Source of the DNA: Streptomyces davaonensis JCM 4913
GTDB lineage: Bacteria; Actinomycetota; Actinomycetes; Streptomycetales; Streptomycetaceae
Direction of reading: 5' to 3'
NCBI RefSeq assembly: GCF_000349325.1
Contig: NC_020504.1
Coordinates: forward strand, 2,266,053 to 2,330,052
Length of the DNA stretch: 64,000 nucleotides
Shown here in pieces: positions 55,902 to 64,000 of the stretch (its first letter is position 1; each line of letters starts with the position of its first letter). A model generated the notes under the pieces. It did not search any database. It was not told the DNA's origin and worked only from the letters and a program-made list of their open reading frames with translations. The translations under genes were made by a program, and so were the position numbers.

Positions 55902-56507
55902 ATGGCAGCACGACGCATCAAGCCCAGCCTCTACATCTCCGTCGACATCGAGGCCGACGGGCCGATCCCGGGGCCGTACTCCATGCTCAGCATCGGCGCG
56001 GCCGTCGCCGGAGTGCAGGATGCCGACGGGTTCGTCCCGGCCGATCCCGAGGCGTGCACCTTCTATCGGGAACTCCGCCCGATCAGTGCGGACTTCGTAC
56101 CGGAGGCGCTCGCGGTCAGTGGGCTGGACCGGGAGCGCCTCGGCAGGGAGGGAAGCGAACCGGCGGTCGCGCTGGGCGAGTTCAGCCGGTGGGTGCGGGA
56201 GGCCGGGCAGGGGGCGCAGCCCGTTATGTGCGGGTACCCGGCCTCGTACGACTGGACCTTTCTGTACTGGTACCTGATCCGGTTCACGGGGTCGAGCCCC
56301 TTCGGGCACTCGGGGTGCCTCGACATGAAGACGCTCTACGCGACCAAGGCCGGGCTGCCCCTGCGGGCCGTCGCCAAGGGCACGATGCCGCGCGAGCTGC
56401 TGTCGCGGCGTCGGCACACGCACCATGCCCTGGACGACGCGATCGAACAGGCGGAGCTGTTCGCCAACCTCATGGCGTGGCCGGGGTCGGGTGGGTCGAG
56501 CCGGTGA
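55902..56507 (+). CDS. DEDDh 3'-5' exonuclease (DnaQ/RNase T fold)
   Basis: A 201-residue exonuclease. Exo I YISVDIEADGP (Asp-Glu), Exo II-like YPASYDWTFLY and Exo III HHALDDAIEQAEL (His...Asp) are the catalytic DEDDh motifs. Substrate (DNA or RNA) unknown. ATG 55902 is the best start; the upstream frame lacks an SD. Its last 38 bases overlap the 3' end of the convergent permease gene. Confidence 0.85.
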   Translation: MAARRIKPSLYISVDIEADGPIPGPYSMLSIGAAVAGVQDADGFVPADPEACTFYRELRPISADFVPEALAVSGLDRERLGREGSEPAVALGEFSRWVREAGQGAQPVMCGYPASYDWTFLYWYLIRFTGSSPFGHSGCLDMKTLYATKAGLPLRAVAKGTMPRELLSRRRHTHHALDDAIEQAELFANLMAWPGSGGSSR

Positions 56508-57858
56508 GTTCCTCGCCCGCCTCCATCGGGTGGGTCACATCAGCGGCGTCTTGGTTCTTGCCCAGGTGGTTGAAGACCAGGTTCAGCAGCACCGCCACCA
56601 CACAGCCCGTCGAGATGCCCGAGTCCAGGACGATCCGGGCCGTCTCCGGGAAGGAGTGGTAGAACTCCGGGGCGGAGATCGGGATGATGCCCACCGCCAG
56701 GGAGACCGCCACGATCAGGACGTTGTTGTCCTTCTCCAGGCCCGCCCGGACCAGGGTCTGGATGCCGCTCGCCGCCACCGAGCCGAACAGCACCACGCCC
56801 GCCCCGCCCAGCACCGGGCGCGGTACGACCGCGATCAGTGAGGCGGCCATCGGGCACAGGCCCATCAGGACCAGGAAACCGCCGCCCGCGGCCACGACGT
56901 AGCGGCTGCGGATCCGCGTCATGGCGACCAGGCCGATGTTCTGGGCGAAGGCGCTGCACATGAAGCCGTTGAAGATGGGGCTGATCGCCGAGCCCAGGGT
57001 GTCCGCGCGCAGGCCGGCCGCGATGGTCCTCTCGTCCGCCGGGCGGTCCACTATCTCGCCCAACGCCAGCATGTCCGCGGTCGATTCGGTCATCGAGACC
57101 ACCATCACCACGCACATCGAGATGATCGCCGCGAGTTGGAGCTGTGGCGCGCCGAAGTGGAAGGGGGTCGGGAAGCCGATCACGCTCGCGTCCGCCACCG
57201 GGCCGAAGTCCGTGACGCCGAAGGGGATGGCTATCAGGGTGCCGCCGACCAGGCCCAGCAGCACCGCGATCTGCTTGACGAAGCCCCGGGTGAAGCGACG
57301 CAGCAGCAGGACCAGCAGAAGAGTGATGGCCGCCAGGGTGAGGTTCGTGCTCGAACCGTAGTCGTCCGCCGCGGGGTTGGGGCCCTGCGCCCATCCGAAG
57401 GCGACCGGGAGGAGCGAGATGCCGATCAGGGTGATGACCGTGCCGGTGACGACCGGTGGGAAGAAGCGGACCATCTTGCTGAAGAACGGCGCCGCGATGA
57501 AGCCCAGCAGGCCCGCGACGATCACCGCCCCGAAGATGATCGGCAGCGCGTCGGACTTGTCGTCGGTGGAGGCGACGATCGCGGTCATGGGGGCGACCCC
57601 GGCGAAGGTGACGCCGTTGACGAAGGGCAGCCGGGCGCCGATCTTCCAGATGCCGAGCGTCTGGAGGAAGGTGGCGAGGCCCGCCGTGAAGAGGCAGGCG
57701 CCGGTCAGGAAGGTCAGGTCGGTGGCGGACAGACCGATGGCTGCGCCGACGATCAGGGGTGGGGCGACGACGCCCGCGTACATGGCGGCCACATGTTGCA
57801 GGCCGGTGGTCGCCATTTTCACGGCGGGGAGTTTCTCGTCGACGGGGTGGGCGGACAC
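56470..57858 (-). CDS. NCS2-family purine (urate/xanthine) permease
   Basis: A 462-residue nucleobase:cation symporter 2 protein with about 12-14 hydrophobic segments. Typical family stretches: MYAGVVAPPLIVG near the N-terminus, the conserved LPFVNGVTFAGVAPM, SMTESTADMLALGEI (transport signature with the essential Glu) and NGFMCSAFAQNIGLV. The neighbourhood (deaminase and uricase) suggests urate or xanthine uptake. It is probably in an operon with the downstream-facing deaminase only by proximity; the 214-bp gap between them contains its promoter. Overlaps the exonuclease gene by 38 bases. Confidence 0.92.
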   Translation of the reverse strand: MSAHPVDEKLPAVKMATTGLQHVAAMYAGVVAPPLIVGAAIGLSATDLTFLTGACLFTAGLATFLQTLGIWKIGARLPFVNGVTFAGVAPMTAIVASTDDKSDALPIIFGAVIVAGLLGFIAAPFFSKMVRFFPPVVTGTVITLIGISLLPVAFGWAQGPNPAADDYGSSTNLTLAAITLLLVLLLRRFTRGFVKQIAVLLGLVGGTLIAIPFGVTDFGPVADASVIGFPTPFHFGAPQLQLAAIISMCVVMVVSMTESTADMLALGEIVDRPADERTIAAGLRADTLGSAISPIFNGFMCSAFAQNIGLVAMTRIRSRYVVAAGGGFLVLMGLCPMAASLIAVVPRPVLGGAGVVLFGSVAASGIQTLVRAGLEKDNNVLIVAVSLAVGIIPISAPEFYHSFPETARIVLDSGISTGCVVAVLLNLVFNHLGKNQDAADVTHPMEAGEELTGSTHPTPATP

Positions 57859-58072
57859 GGGCGGCTCCTCCGGTCGGTTGACAGCACGTCGGCTCTGACG
57901 TGGGTTTCAAGGAGGTGATGCGCGGTCGTGCGGGACCGGTAAAGAGGGGGACGGGAGGCCGTTCCGGGGCGCGCACGTCCATGCGCGCCCCGGAGACGGC
58001 CGCCATGGACCCCGCTCGGGTCCACGGCCACCGGCCGAGAGCCGTCCCTCTCAGCCGGAGATCTTCAACGGG

Positions 58073-59452
58073 TCAGCCCTGCGCGGCGATCCGCGCGAGA
58101 CGCTGCGCCTGCTCGCGGGTGGAACGGGCGATGGCGTCCTCGTCGACGGTGAGCAGCCGGTCGTTCGCCACGATCTGCTCGCCGTTGACGAACGAGGCGG
58201 TGACCGGGGCGGCGGCGCCGAAGACCAGCGCGGTGACCGGGTCGGCGATGGAGGCGTGGGCCAGCGTGTCGAGCTTCCACAGCACCAGGTCGGCCAGCTT
58301 GCCCGGCTCCAGCGAGCCGATCTCGGTGGCGCGGCCCAGCACCTGGGCGCCGCCGTAGGTGCCGAGGCGCAGCGCCTGACGGGCGTTCAGGGCGGCCTCT
58401 CGGTGGGCGCCGAGGCGGTTGATGAGCAGGGCGTTGCGCAGTTCGGTGTGGAGTTCGCCGGACTCGTTGGAGGCGGTGCCGTCGACGCCGAGGCCGACGG
58501 GGACACCGGCCGCGAGCATGTCGGGGACGCGGGCGATGCCTGCGGCCAGGCGGGCGTTGGACGAAGGGCAGTGCGCCACACCGGTCTTCGTCCGGGCGAA
58601 CGCGGCGATGTCGGAGTCGTTCATGTGGACGCAGTGCGCCATCCACACGTCCTCGCCGAGCCAGCCGGTGGACTCGAAGTAGTCGGTCGGGCCCATGCCG
58701 AACAGCTCCTTGCAGAACTGCTCCTCCTCGACCGTCTCCGAGCCGTGAGTGTGCAGTCGTACCCCGAGCCGGCGGGCCAACTCGGCTCCGTCACGAAGGA
58801 GTTCGGTCGACACGGAGAACGGTGAGCAGGGGGCGACCGCGACCTGGGTCATCGCGTCGAAGGAGGCGTCGTGGTGCTCCTTGACGGTGGCCTCGGTGGC
58901 GGCGAGGGCGCCGTCCAGGGTCTCGACGGCGAAGTCCGGGGGCAGGCCGCCGTCCTTCTCGCTGCGGTCCATGGAGCCGCGGGCGAGGGTGAAGCGGACG
59001 CCCATCTCGCGGGCGGCGCGGATGATCGAGCCGGACAGGTCGCCGGAGCCCTGCGGGAAGACGTAGTGGTGGTCCATGGCGGTGGTGACTCCGCCGCGGG
59101 CCATCATGGCGAGCGAGCCCTGGGCGGCCGAGTACGTCATCTGCTCGTCGATGCGTGCCCAGGTCGGGTACAGGGCGACCAGCCAGTTGAACAGGTTGTG
59201 GTCGGTGGCCAGGCCCCGGGTGATCCACTGGTAGAAGTGGTGGTGCGTGTTGACCAGGCCGGGGGTCACCAGATGGCCGGTGGCGTCGATGCGCCGTACG
59301 ACGTTCTCCAGGCCCTCGGGCGCCTGGCCGGCCCCCAGCGACTCGATGCGGTTGCCGCGTACGACGACGTGACCGGAGGCGTGCTCGGTGTCGTGGGCGT
59401 CGACGGTGGCGATCGCACAGTTCTCGATGACGATGCGCTGGTCTGCTGCCAT
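58073..59452 (-). CDS. 8-oxoguanine / guanine deaminase (amidohydrolase)
   Basis: A 459-residue amidohydrolase of the TrzN/AtzA/8-oxoguanine-deaminase type. Zn ligands are visible: NTHHHF (HxH), RLHTHGSET, AHCVHM and GVDGTASNES (Asp). Converts guanine or 8-oxoguanine to xanthine or urate, so it feeds uricase. ATG 59452 with AAAGGACG. It lies 111 bp downstream of uricase in the same direction. The exact substrate between guanine and 8-oxoguanine is not decided by sequence alone. Confidence 0.85.
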   Translation of the reverse strand: MAADQRIVIENCAIATVDAHDTEHASGHVVVRGNRIESLGAGQAPEGLENVVRRIDATGHLVTPGLVNTHHHFYQWITRGLATDHNLFNWLVALYPTWARIDEQMTYSAAQGSLAMMARGGVTTAMDHHYVFPQGSGDLSGSIIRAAREMGVRFTLARGSMDRSEKDGGLPPDFAVETLDGALAATEATVKEHHDASFDAMTQVAVAPCSPFSVSTELLRDGAELARRLGVRLHTHGSETVEEEQFCKELFGMGPTDYFESTGWLGEDVWMAHCVHMNDSDIAAFARTKTGVAHCPSSNARLAAGIARVPDMLAAGVPVGLGVDGTASNESGELHTELRNALLINRLGAHREAALNARQALRLGTYGGAQVLGRATEIGSLEPGKLADLVLWKLDTLAHASIADPVTALVFGAAAPVTASFVNGEQIVANDRLLTVDEDAIARSTREQAQRLARIAAQG

Positions 59453-59563
59453 GGTTCGTCCTTTGCGCTGTGGTGGAGAGGGCACGGCAGGACCCGGGGG
59501 ATTTGAGTGCCGCGGCCGGGTTCACAAGGCCCGGCCGCGGGTGCCGAGAGAGGGAGTTGTCGC

Positions 59564-60499
59564 TTACAGGTTGGTCATGTCGACCGGGATGAGCTGCTCG
59601 GCGCCGTCCCGCAGGATGGTGGCCTCGATCAGCCCGTAGGGGCGGTCGGCGGCGTAGTAGACGGCTCCGTCCTTGGCCTCGTTGTCGAGCCCGAAGGGGG
59701 ACAGGTCCGAACGGAAGTGGTGCTTGTTGGGCATCGAGAAGCGGATCTCGTCGACCTCGTCGCGGGTGTTCAGCACCCGTACGCCCATCTCGAAGAGGGT
59801 CTGCTGGAGCGAGTACGAGTAGGTCTCGGCGAACGCCTGGAGGGCGTGCTTGCGCACCCCGTTGTACGAGCGGTCCCAGTCGGGGGCGTGCGAGTCGATG
59901 CCGTCCCAGTTGTGCCGCCACCAGGTGGAGACGGTGGTGGCGAGGATCCGGTCGTGGTCCTCCTGGAGGGTGGTGTACTTGTCCTTCAGGAAGCCCCAGA
60001 ACTCGGAGTTGGTCGTGTTCAGGACGGTGAGGTCCTTGAATCCGGAGAGCACCTGGATGCCGTGGCCGTCGTAGGTGATCTGCGCGACGCGGGTCTCCTG
60101 GCCCTTGCGGACGAAGGAGTGGGCGATCTCGTCGGCCCCGACGAAGCGGGCGCCGCCCTGCGAGGTCTCGATCCGCTCCCAGGAGTACTCCTCGATGCGG
60201 ATACGGGCCCGGTGGATGGGCTCGTTGTCGTCCACGAAGTGGCGGGCGAGCTTGACGCCGAAGCCCTCGGCGCTGTCGATGCCGTACTCCTTGGCGAAGG
60301 CGTACACCGTGTTCTTGGTGGTGTCGGTCGGCAGGACGTTCGCGTTGGAACCGCTGCGGTGGACCTCCTCCATGTCGCCGGAGAGGGCGATGGAGACGTT
60401 CAGGTCCTTGATGTGGTGCGTGTCGCCGTCACGCGTGATCTTGACGACGCGGTTCTCGGACTTGCCGTACTGATTCTGTCCCAGGACGAAACGGGTCAT
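59564..60499 (-). CDS. pucL: Urate oxidase (uricase)
   Basis: A 311-residue cofactor-free uricase oxidising urate to 5-hydroxyisourate. Landmarks: LGQNQYGKSENRVVKI at the N-terminus, the LPTDTTKNTVYAFAKEYG block with the catalytic Thr and Lys pattern of the tunnelling fold, a second repeat with TTNSEFWGFLKDKYTTL, and MPNKHHFRSDLS. Length is typical. ATG 60499 is eight bases after the UraH stop with a GGGAG SD, so the uraD-uraH-uricase genes form one operon. Confidence 0.95.
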   Translation of the reverse strand: MTRFVLGQNQYGKSENRVVKITRDGDTHHIKDLNVSIALSGDMEEVHRSGSNANVLPTDTTKNTVYAFAKEYGIDSAEGFGVKLARHFVDDNEPIHRARIRIEEYSWERIETSQGGARFVGADEIAHSFVRKGQETRVAQITYDGHGIQVLSGFKDLTVLNTTNSEFWGFLKDKYTTLQEDHDRILATTVSTWWRHNWDGIDSHAPDWDRSYNGVRKHALQAFAETYSYSLQQTLFEMGVRVLNTRDEVDEIRFSMPNKHHFRSDLSPFGLDNEAKDGAVYYAADRPYGLIEATILRDGAEQLIPVDMTNL

Positions 60500-60507
60500 G
60501 TTGTCGG

Positions 60508-60903
60508 TCAGCTCCCTCGGTAAACGGAGTAGCCGAACGGGTTGAGCAGCAGCGGCACGTGGTAGTGCTCGCCCGGCACGACGGCGAACGTGATCGCCAC
60601 CTCCGGGAAGAACACACCGGCACCGCTGTCCCGAGGCGCGGGGGCGTCCTGCTGGACCGCGGCTTGCTTCTTCTCGAAATACGCCTCGACCGCGAAGTCG
60701 AGCCGTACGTGGGTGGTCCCCTCCGGCAGGGCGGGGAGGTCCTTGCACCGGCCGTCCGCGTCGGTGGCGGAGCCGCCGAGCGCCTGCCAGTCCGCGTCCC
60801 GGCCCGAGCGGGCGGAGAGCTGGACGGCGACGCCCTCGGCGGGCCGGCCGACGGAGGTGTCCAGGATGTGCGTGGACACGGAGGCGGTGGTGCTGGTGCT
60901 CAT
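60508..60903 (-). CDS. uraH: 5-hydroxyisourate hydrolase (transthyretin-like)
   Basis: A 131-residue transthyretin-family enzyme acting on 5-hydroxyisourate to OHCU. The conserved HILDTSVGRPA at the start, the middle TTHVRLDFAVEAYF, HYHVPLLLNPFGYSVYRGS at the end (the YRGS tetrapeptide is the family hallmark) and catalytic His residues are present. Between uraD and uricase in the operon; four bases after uraD. Confidence 0.95.
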   Translation of the reverse strand: MSTSTTASVSTHILDTSVGRPAEGVAVQLSARSGRDADWQALGGSATDADGRCKDLPALPEGTTHVRLDFAVEAYFEKKQAAVQQDAPAPRDSGAGVFFPEVAITFAVVPGEHYHVPLLLNPFGYSVYRGS

Positions 60904-60907
60904 GGGG

Positions 60908-61417
60908 TCAGGCTTCCTCTTCGACGAGTCGGGCCAGTCGGATGCGGTTGATCTTTCCCAGTTCGGTGCGGACGATCTCGCGCTCCTGCTCCGGGCCGTT
61001 GCCGATCCGTTCCTTCACCGCGTCGCGCATCTGCTCCCCGGTCCGGCCGGTGGCGCAGATCAGAAAGACATGGCCGAACTTCTCCTGGTAGGCCAGGTTC
61101 AGTTCGAGCATCTCGGCCTTGAGCTCCTCGGAGGCACCGGCCATGCCGCGCTGTTCGCGGGCCGAGGTCGGGTCGCCGGGCTTGGGGCGGCCGATCGGCG
61201 GGTGGCCGGCCATCGCCTCGTCGAGGTCCACGGGGGTCAGCGCGGCCGTGGCGGCGTCGCTGGCGATGTAGAGGTCTTCGGCGGACGCGTACGGGCGGGC
61301 GGCGAGGAGCCGCTCGGCCCAGGCCCGGGAGGCGCACGCCTCGTGCAGTTCGGCGCGGGCCGCTTGCTGCTCCAGGGCGTTGAACCGGATCAGGCCCGGC
61401 GTGGATGTGGACGTCAC
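60908..61417 (-). CDS. uraD: OHCU decarboxylase
   Basis: A 169-residue enzyme decarboxylating 2-oxo-4-hydroxy-4-carboxy-5-ureidoimidazoline to S-allantoin. It shows the helical OHCU decarboxylase pattern: an early FNALE, GHPPIGRPKPGD, FLICATGRTGEQM with the conserved active-site region, and a terminal KINRIRLARLV helix. First gene of the uraD-uraH-uricase operon. Two palindromic operators (61481-61495, 61499-61513) lie 64-96 bp upstream. Confidence 0.93.
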   Translation of the reverse strand: MTSTSTPGLIRFNALEQQAARAELHEACASRAWAERLLAARPYASAEDLYIASDAATAALTPVDLDEAMAGHPPIGRPKPGDPTSAREQRGMAGASEELKAEMLELNLAYQEKFGHVFLICATGRTGEQMRDAVKERIGNGPEQEREIVRTELGKINRIRLARLVEEEA

Positions 61418-61480
61418 GGGAGCCTCCGTGGCCTTGTGCTGAACGGGCTGCCGATAGCTAACGCCCTGCGCGACACCACG

Positions 61481-61513
61481 TCAACACTTTGTTGAAAATT
61501 CCGGGTAACGGAA
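61481..61513. promoter_or_regulatory. Two adjacent palindromes upstream of the uricase operon
   Basis: TCAAC-ACTTT-GTTGA (61481-61495) repeats the palindrome found at allB. TTCCG-GGTAA-CGGAA (61499-61513) is a perfect copy of the box found upstream of the IclR gene, aceB and hyi. Both are in the only intergenic gap from which the operon can be transcribed. Confidence 0.65.
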
Positions 61514-61564
61514 AACCGGGCGGCCCCGGCACCCTGGGCGGCCTCCGTCACCCGGGCGGGCCCG

Positions 61565-61924
61565 TCAGCCCTCCTTCTCCCGGTTCAGATAGTTGTAGAC
61601 GGTGAAGCGGCTGACGCCGAGGGCGCCGGCCACGGTTTCCACGCCGTGCCGCACGGAGAAGGCGCCACGCGCCTCGAGTATCCGTACGACTTCCTGTTTG
61701 GCCTTGCGGTCCAGCTCGGCGAGGGGCTTGCCCTTCTTGCGCTCCATGGCGGCCAGGATGTGATCCAGGGAGTCGGCGAGCTGCGGCAGCCGTACGGCGA
61801 CCACATCAGCCCCTTCCCAGGACAGCACGACGTCGTCCGCGCCGGCCTCGTCGGGCGGGAGGATCTCGCCGCCCATGGCGTCGACCAGCGGCTTCACGGC
61901 CGCGATGAAGGACTCGTCGTTCAC
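61565..61924 (-). CDS. Small YheO-type helix-turn-helix regulator
   Basis: A 119-residue protein. The first 75 residues have no recognised domain. The C-terminal RKAKQEVVRILEARGAFSV-type segment ending in VAGALGVSRFTVYNYLNR is the HTH module seen at the C-terminus of YheO/DauR regulators. The usual PAS-like sensing domain is missing or very short. It sits directly upstream of the uricase operon in the same direction. Its start overlaps the stop of the DUF77 gene (ATGA). A natural candidate for the TCAAC-N5-GTTGA palindrome. Confidence 0.72.
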   Translation of the reverse strand: MNDESFIAAVKPLVDAMGGEILPPDEAGADDVVLSWEGADVVAVRLPQLADSLDHILAAMERKKGKPLAELDRKAKQEVVRILEARGAFSVRHGVETVAGALGVSRFTVYNYLNREKEG

Positions 61925-62172
61925 CGCCCGCCCTCCCCGAGCACATTGATCTGGAGCGAGACACGGGTGGCGCCGGACTCCAGGGTCCTGCGCAGCAGCG
62001 CGTCCACCGCGGTGAGCACGGCGTCCGCGCCGCCCTCCACGGTGTTCCCGAACGGCCCGACATCCACCGCGTCCAGCTCGGCGGCCTCCACGACCTCACG
62101 GGCCACGAGCGCATGCGCGGGGGCCTCGTCGAGATCGAAGGGCTCGGTCGTGAATTCCACTCTCAGTCGCAC
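61921..62172 (-). CDS. DUF77 / MTH1187-type thiamine-binding-like protein
   Basis: An 83-residue protein with the family pattern RVEFTTEPFDL at the N-terminus, GPFGNTVEGGADAV in the middle (GTxxEG-like motif) and a C-terminal amphipathic helix and strand RVSLQINV. Related proteins bind thiamine or form ferredoxin-like tetramers. GTG start 62172. Coupled to the YheO-type regulator, so it may sense a small molecule for it; that is an inference from overlap only. Confidence 0.7.
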   Translation of the reverse strand: MRLRVEFTTEPFDLDEAPAHALVAREVVEAAELDAVDVGPFGNTVEGGADAVLTAVDALLRRTLESGATRVSLQINVLGEGGR

Positions 62173-62244
62173 GCGCTCAACCTAACGCGCGCCACCGCAT
62201 TCCGCCGAGCCCTCTTGACAAGCCCGCACACCCACCGGCAATCT

Positions 62245-62280
62245 TCCAATACGCAGAAACTAACTTCCGCAATACGGAAT
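62245..62280. promoter_or_regulatory. Tandem TTCC-N7-GGAA boxes upstream of hyi
   Basis: TTCCAATACGCAGAA (62245-62259) and TTCCGCAATACGGAA (62266-62280) lie 21 bp apart and match the pairs upstream of the IclR gene and aceB. They lie 27 bp upstream of the hyi start, a repressor-like position. Confidence 0.65.
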
Positions 62281-62306
62281 CTCGACACGGAAGGGAGCGC
62301 CGCGAG

Positions 62307-63128
62307 ATGGGATTCGCAGAGCAGCGCTTCAACGTCAACCTGTCGATCCTCTTCACGGAACTCCCGCTACTGGAGCGCCCCGCGGCCGCCGCCGCGGCCG
62401 GCTTCACCGCGGTCGAGCTGTGGTGGCCCTGGATCGACTCCCCCACCCCCGAGCAGTCCGAGCTCGACGCACTGAAGAAGGCGATCGAGGACGCGGGCGT
62501 CCAGCTCACGGGCCTGAACTTCTACGCCGGACAGCTCCCGGGCCCGGACCGCGGCGCCCTGTCGGTGCCGGGCGAGGAGTCGGAGCGGTTCCGCGCCAAC
62601 ATCGACGTGACGGCGGACTTCGCGCAGTCGCTGGGCTGCAAGGCGCTCAACGCCCTCTACGGCAACCGCGTCGAGGGCGTGGACCCGGCCGAGCAGGACG
62701 CGCTGGCGCTGGAGAACCTCGCCCTCGCCGCCCGCGCCGCCGACCGGATCGGCGCGATCCTGCTGATCGAGGCGCTGAACAAGCCGGAGTCGCCGCTGTA
62801 CCCGCTGGTCAGCGCGCCCGCAGCGGTGGGCATCGTGGACAAGGTCAACGACGCCACGGGCCTCGGCAACGCGAGGTTCCTGATGGACCTCTACCACCTG
62901 TCGATGAACGGCGAGGACCTGCCGTCGGTGATCGAGCGCTACGCCGCGAAGACCGGCCATGTCCAGATCGCCGACAACCCCGGCCGAGGCGCTCCAGGAA
63001 CCGGCGCGCTCCCGCTGGAAGACCTCCTCGACCAGCTGACGAAGGCGGGTTACGACGGCTGGGTCGGCCTCGAGTACAAGCCGGGCGACCGCCCGAGCGC
63101 CGAGGCCTTCGACTGGCTGCCCCGCTGA
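62307..63128 (+). CDS. hyi: Hydroxypyruvate isomerase
   Basis: A 273-residue TIM-barrel isomerase interconverting hydroxypyruvate and tartronate semialdehyde in glyoxylate use. Family motifs: FNVNLSILFTELPLLERP at the start, ELWWPW, metal-binding Glu in LLIEALNK, LMDLYHLSMNGEDL and HVQIADNPGRGAPGTG. ATG 62307 is preceded by GGAGCG. It is 25 bp upstream of glxR, and the two genes form an operon under the tandem boxes. Confidence 0.93.
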   Translation: MGFAEQRFNVNLSILFTELPLLERPAAAAAAGFTAVELWWPWIDSPTPEQSELDALKKAIEDAGVQLTGLNFYAGQLPGPDRGALSVPGEESERFRANIDVTADFAQSLGCKALNALYGNRVEGVDPAEQDALALENLALAARAADRIGAILLIEALNKPESPLYPLVSAPAAVGIVDKVNDATGLGNARFLMDLYHLSMNGEDLPSVIERYAAKTGHVQIADNPGRGAPGTGALPLEDLLDQLTKAGYDGWVGLEYKPGDRPSAEAFDWLPR

Positions 63129-63153
63129 CCCCCTTACCGAAAGGCACACCCTC

Positions 63154-64000
63154 ATGAGCACCCTCGCAGATTCCTCCCACCCGACCCGCCCGGCGATTGC
63201 CTGGATAGGCCTCGGCATCATGGGCTCGCCCATGTCCGAGAACCTGATCAAGGCGGGTTACGACGTCACCGGCTTCACGCTGGAGCAGGACAAGCTGGAC
63301 CGGCTGGCCAAGGCCGGCGGTAGGGCCGCCGGTTCGATCGCCGAAGCCGTCAAGGACGCCGATGTCGTCATCACGATGGTGCCCGCCTCCCCGCAGGTCG
63401 AGGCGATCGCCTACGGCCCGGACGGCATCCTGGACAACGCCCGCTCCGGCGCGCTGCTGATCGACATGTCCTCGATCACGCCGCAGACCTCGGTCGACCT
63501 CGCGAAGGCCGCGAAGGACAAGGGCATCCGGGTGCTCGACGCCCCGGTGTCCGGCGGTGAGGCCGGGGCCATCGAGGCCGTACTGTCGATCATGGTCGGC
63601 GGTGAGCAGGCCGACTTCGACGAGGCCGAGCCGGTGCTCGAGGCGCTCGGCAAGACCATCGTGCTGTGCGGTCCGCACGGCTCCGGTCAGACCGTGAAGG
63701 CCGCCAACCAGCTGATCGTCGCCGTCAACATCCAGGCGTGCGCCGAGGCCGTGGTCTTCCTGGAGAAGTCGGGCGTGGACCTGACGGCCGCCCTCGACGT
63801 GCTCAACGGCGGCCTCGCGGGCTCGACCGTGCTGACCCGCAAGAAGGACAACTTCCTCCAGCGGGACTTCAAGCCGGGCTTCCGGATCGATCTGCACCAC
63901 AAGGACATGGGCATCGTCACCGACGCCGCCCGCAATGTCGGCGCGGCCCTGCCCGTCGGCGCCGTGGTCGCCCAGCTGGTCGCCTCCCTGCGCGCCCAGG
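63154..64000 (+). CDS. glxR: Tartronate semialdehyde (2-hydroxy-3-oxopropionate) reductase, 3' end outside window
   Basis: The first 282 codons of a beta-hydroxyacid dehydrogenase. NAD-binding WIGLGIMGSPM (about 17-27), the substrate motif DAPVSGGEAGA (about 129-139), the catalytic-Lys region GQTVKAANQLIV and HHKDMGIVTDAA are as in GlxR/GarR. Reduces tartronate semialdehyde to D-glycerate. ATG 63154 with GAAAGG. Follows hyi closely. A glyoxylate carboligase is expected nearby but lies outside the window. Confidence 0.93.
   Translation, partial: MSTLADSSHPTRPAIAWIGLGIMGSPMSENLIKAGYDVTGFTLEQDKLDRLAKAGGRAAGSIAEAVKDADVVITMVPASPQVEAIAYGPDGILDNARSGALLIDMSSITPQTSVDLAKAAKDKGIRVLDAPVSGGEAGAIEAVLSIMVGGEQADFDEAEPVLEALGKTIVLCGPHGSGQTVKAANQLIVAVNIQACAEAVVFLEKSGVDLTAALDVLNGGLAGSTVLTRKKDNFLQRDFKPGFRIDLHHKDMGIVTDAARNVGAALPVGAVVAQLVASLRAQ

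Noticed and set aside
57859..58072. Purine-regulon boxes upstream of the NCS2 permease
   Set aside because: Neither TTCC-N7-GGAA nor TCAAC-N5-GTTGA is present; the permease may be controlled differently.

Overview
The window is high-GC actinobacterial chromosome, almost certainly Streptomyces. GTG starts are common, codons are strongly GC3-biased, TTA leucine codons are rare, and the gene order of the purine/allantoin region (allantoicase, allantoinase, IclR regulator, malate synthase, then uricase genes and hyi/glxR) is the arrangement I know from streptomycetes. No rRNA, tRNA, CRISPR array or transposase was seen.

Region 1 (1-283) is the 5' end of a secreted guanyl-specific ribonuclease of the RNase Sa type. 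Region 2 (664-26728) is the unusual part: about 26 kb of large, poorly characterised signalling genes. A rightward operon (664-12939) encodes a secreted, membrane-anchored von Willebrand A protein, a tubulin-like GTPase, a multi-TM protein, a pseudokinase, a zinc-ribbon GTPase and a C-terminally anchored GAP1-like protein. A leftward set (25826-12961) meets it tail to tail and encodes four CHAT/STAND-type proteins. Only one of the four (23922-25826) keeps the CHAT His/Cys dyad. Divergent from that protease is a 255-residue protein (25961-26728) with gasdermin-like sequence features and an acidic C-terminal tail. Together they look like a sensor-relay-protease-pore device of the NTP-dependent biological-conflict type. 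All four leftward genes and the first rightward gene contain TTA codons, which points to bldA (developmental) control.

Region 3 (26741-35622) has two small redox enzymes, a long palindromic repeat, and the first purine-catabolic block: alc, allB, an IclR-family regulator (probable AllR), a MobA-like nucleotidyltransferase and malate synthase. Region 4 (35626-56507) is ordinary accessory and housekeeping content: a SelW-like protein and HipA-like kinase, a divergent pair of IucA/IucC siderophore synthetases, a second vWA protein pair, two HxlR regulators, a PLP aminotransferase, a two-component system facing a lipoprotein/adaptor/ABC exporter operon, a DHA2-type MFS pump, an AraC regulator and a DEDDh exonuclease.

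Region 5 (56470-64000) is the second purine block: NCS2 permease, guanine/8-oxoguanine deaminase, uricase, HIU hydrolase (UraH), OHCU decarboxylase (UraD), a YheO-type regulator, a DUF77 protein, hydroxypyruvate isomerase and tartronate semialdehyde reductase (cut off by the window end). The two purine blocks share palindromic operators: 15-bp TTCC-N7-GGAA boxes, in three places as pairs exactly 21 bp apart, and a second palindrome TCAAC-N5-GTTGA. They therefore look like one regulon that takes purines to glyoxylate and then to malate or glycerate. The enzyme content follows known pathways; the operator assignments and the gasdermin/CHAT hypothesis are my inferences from sequence.
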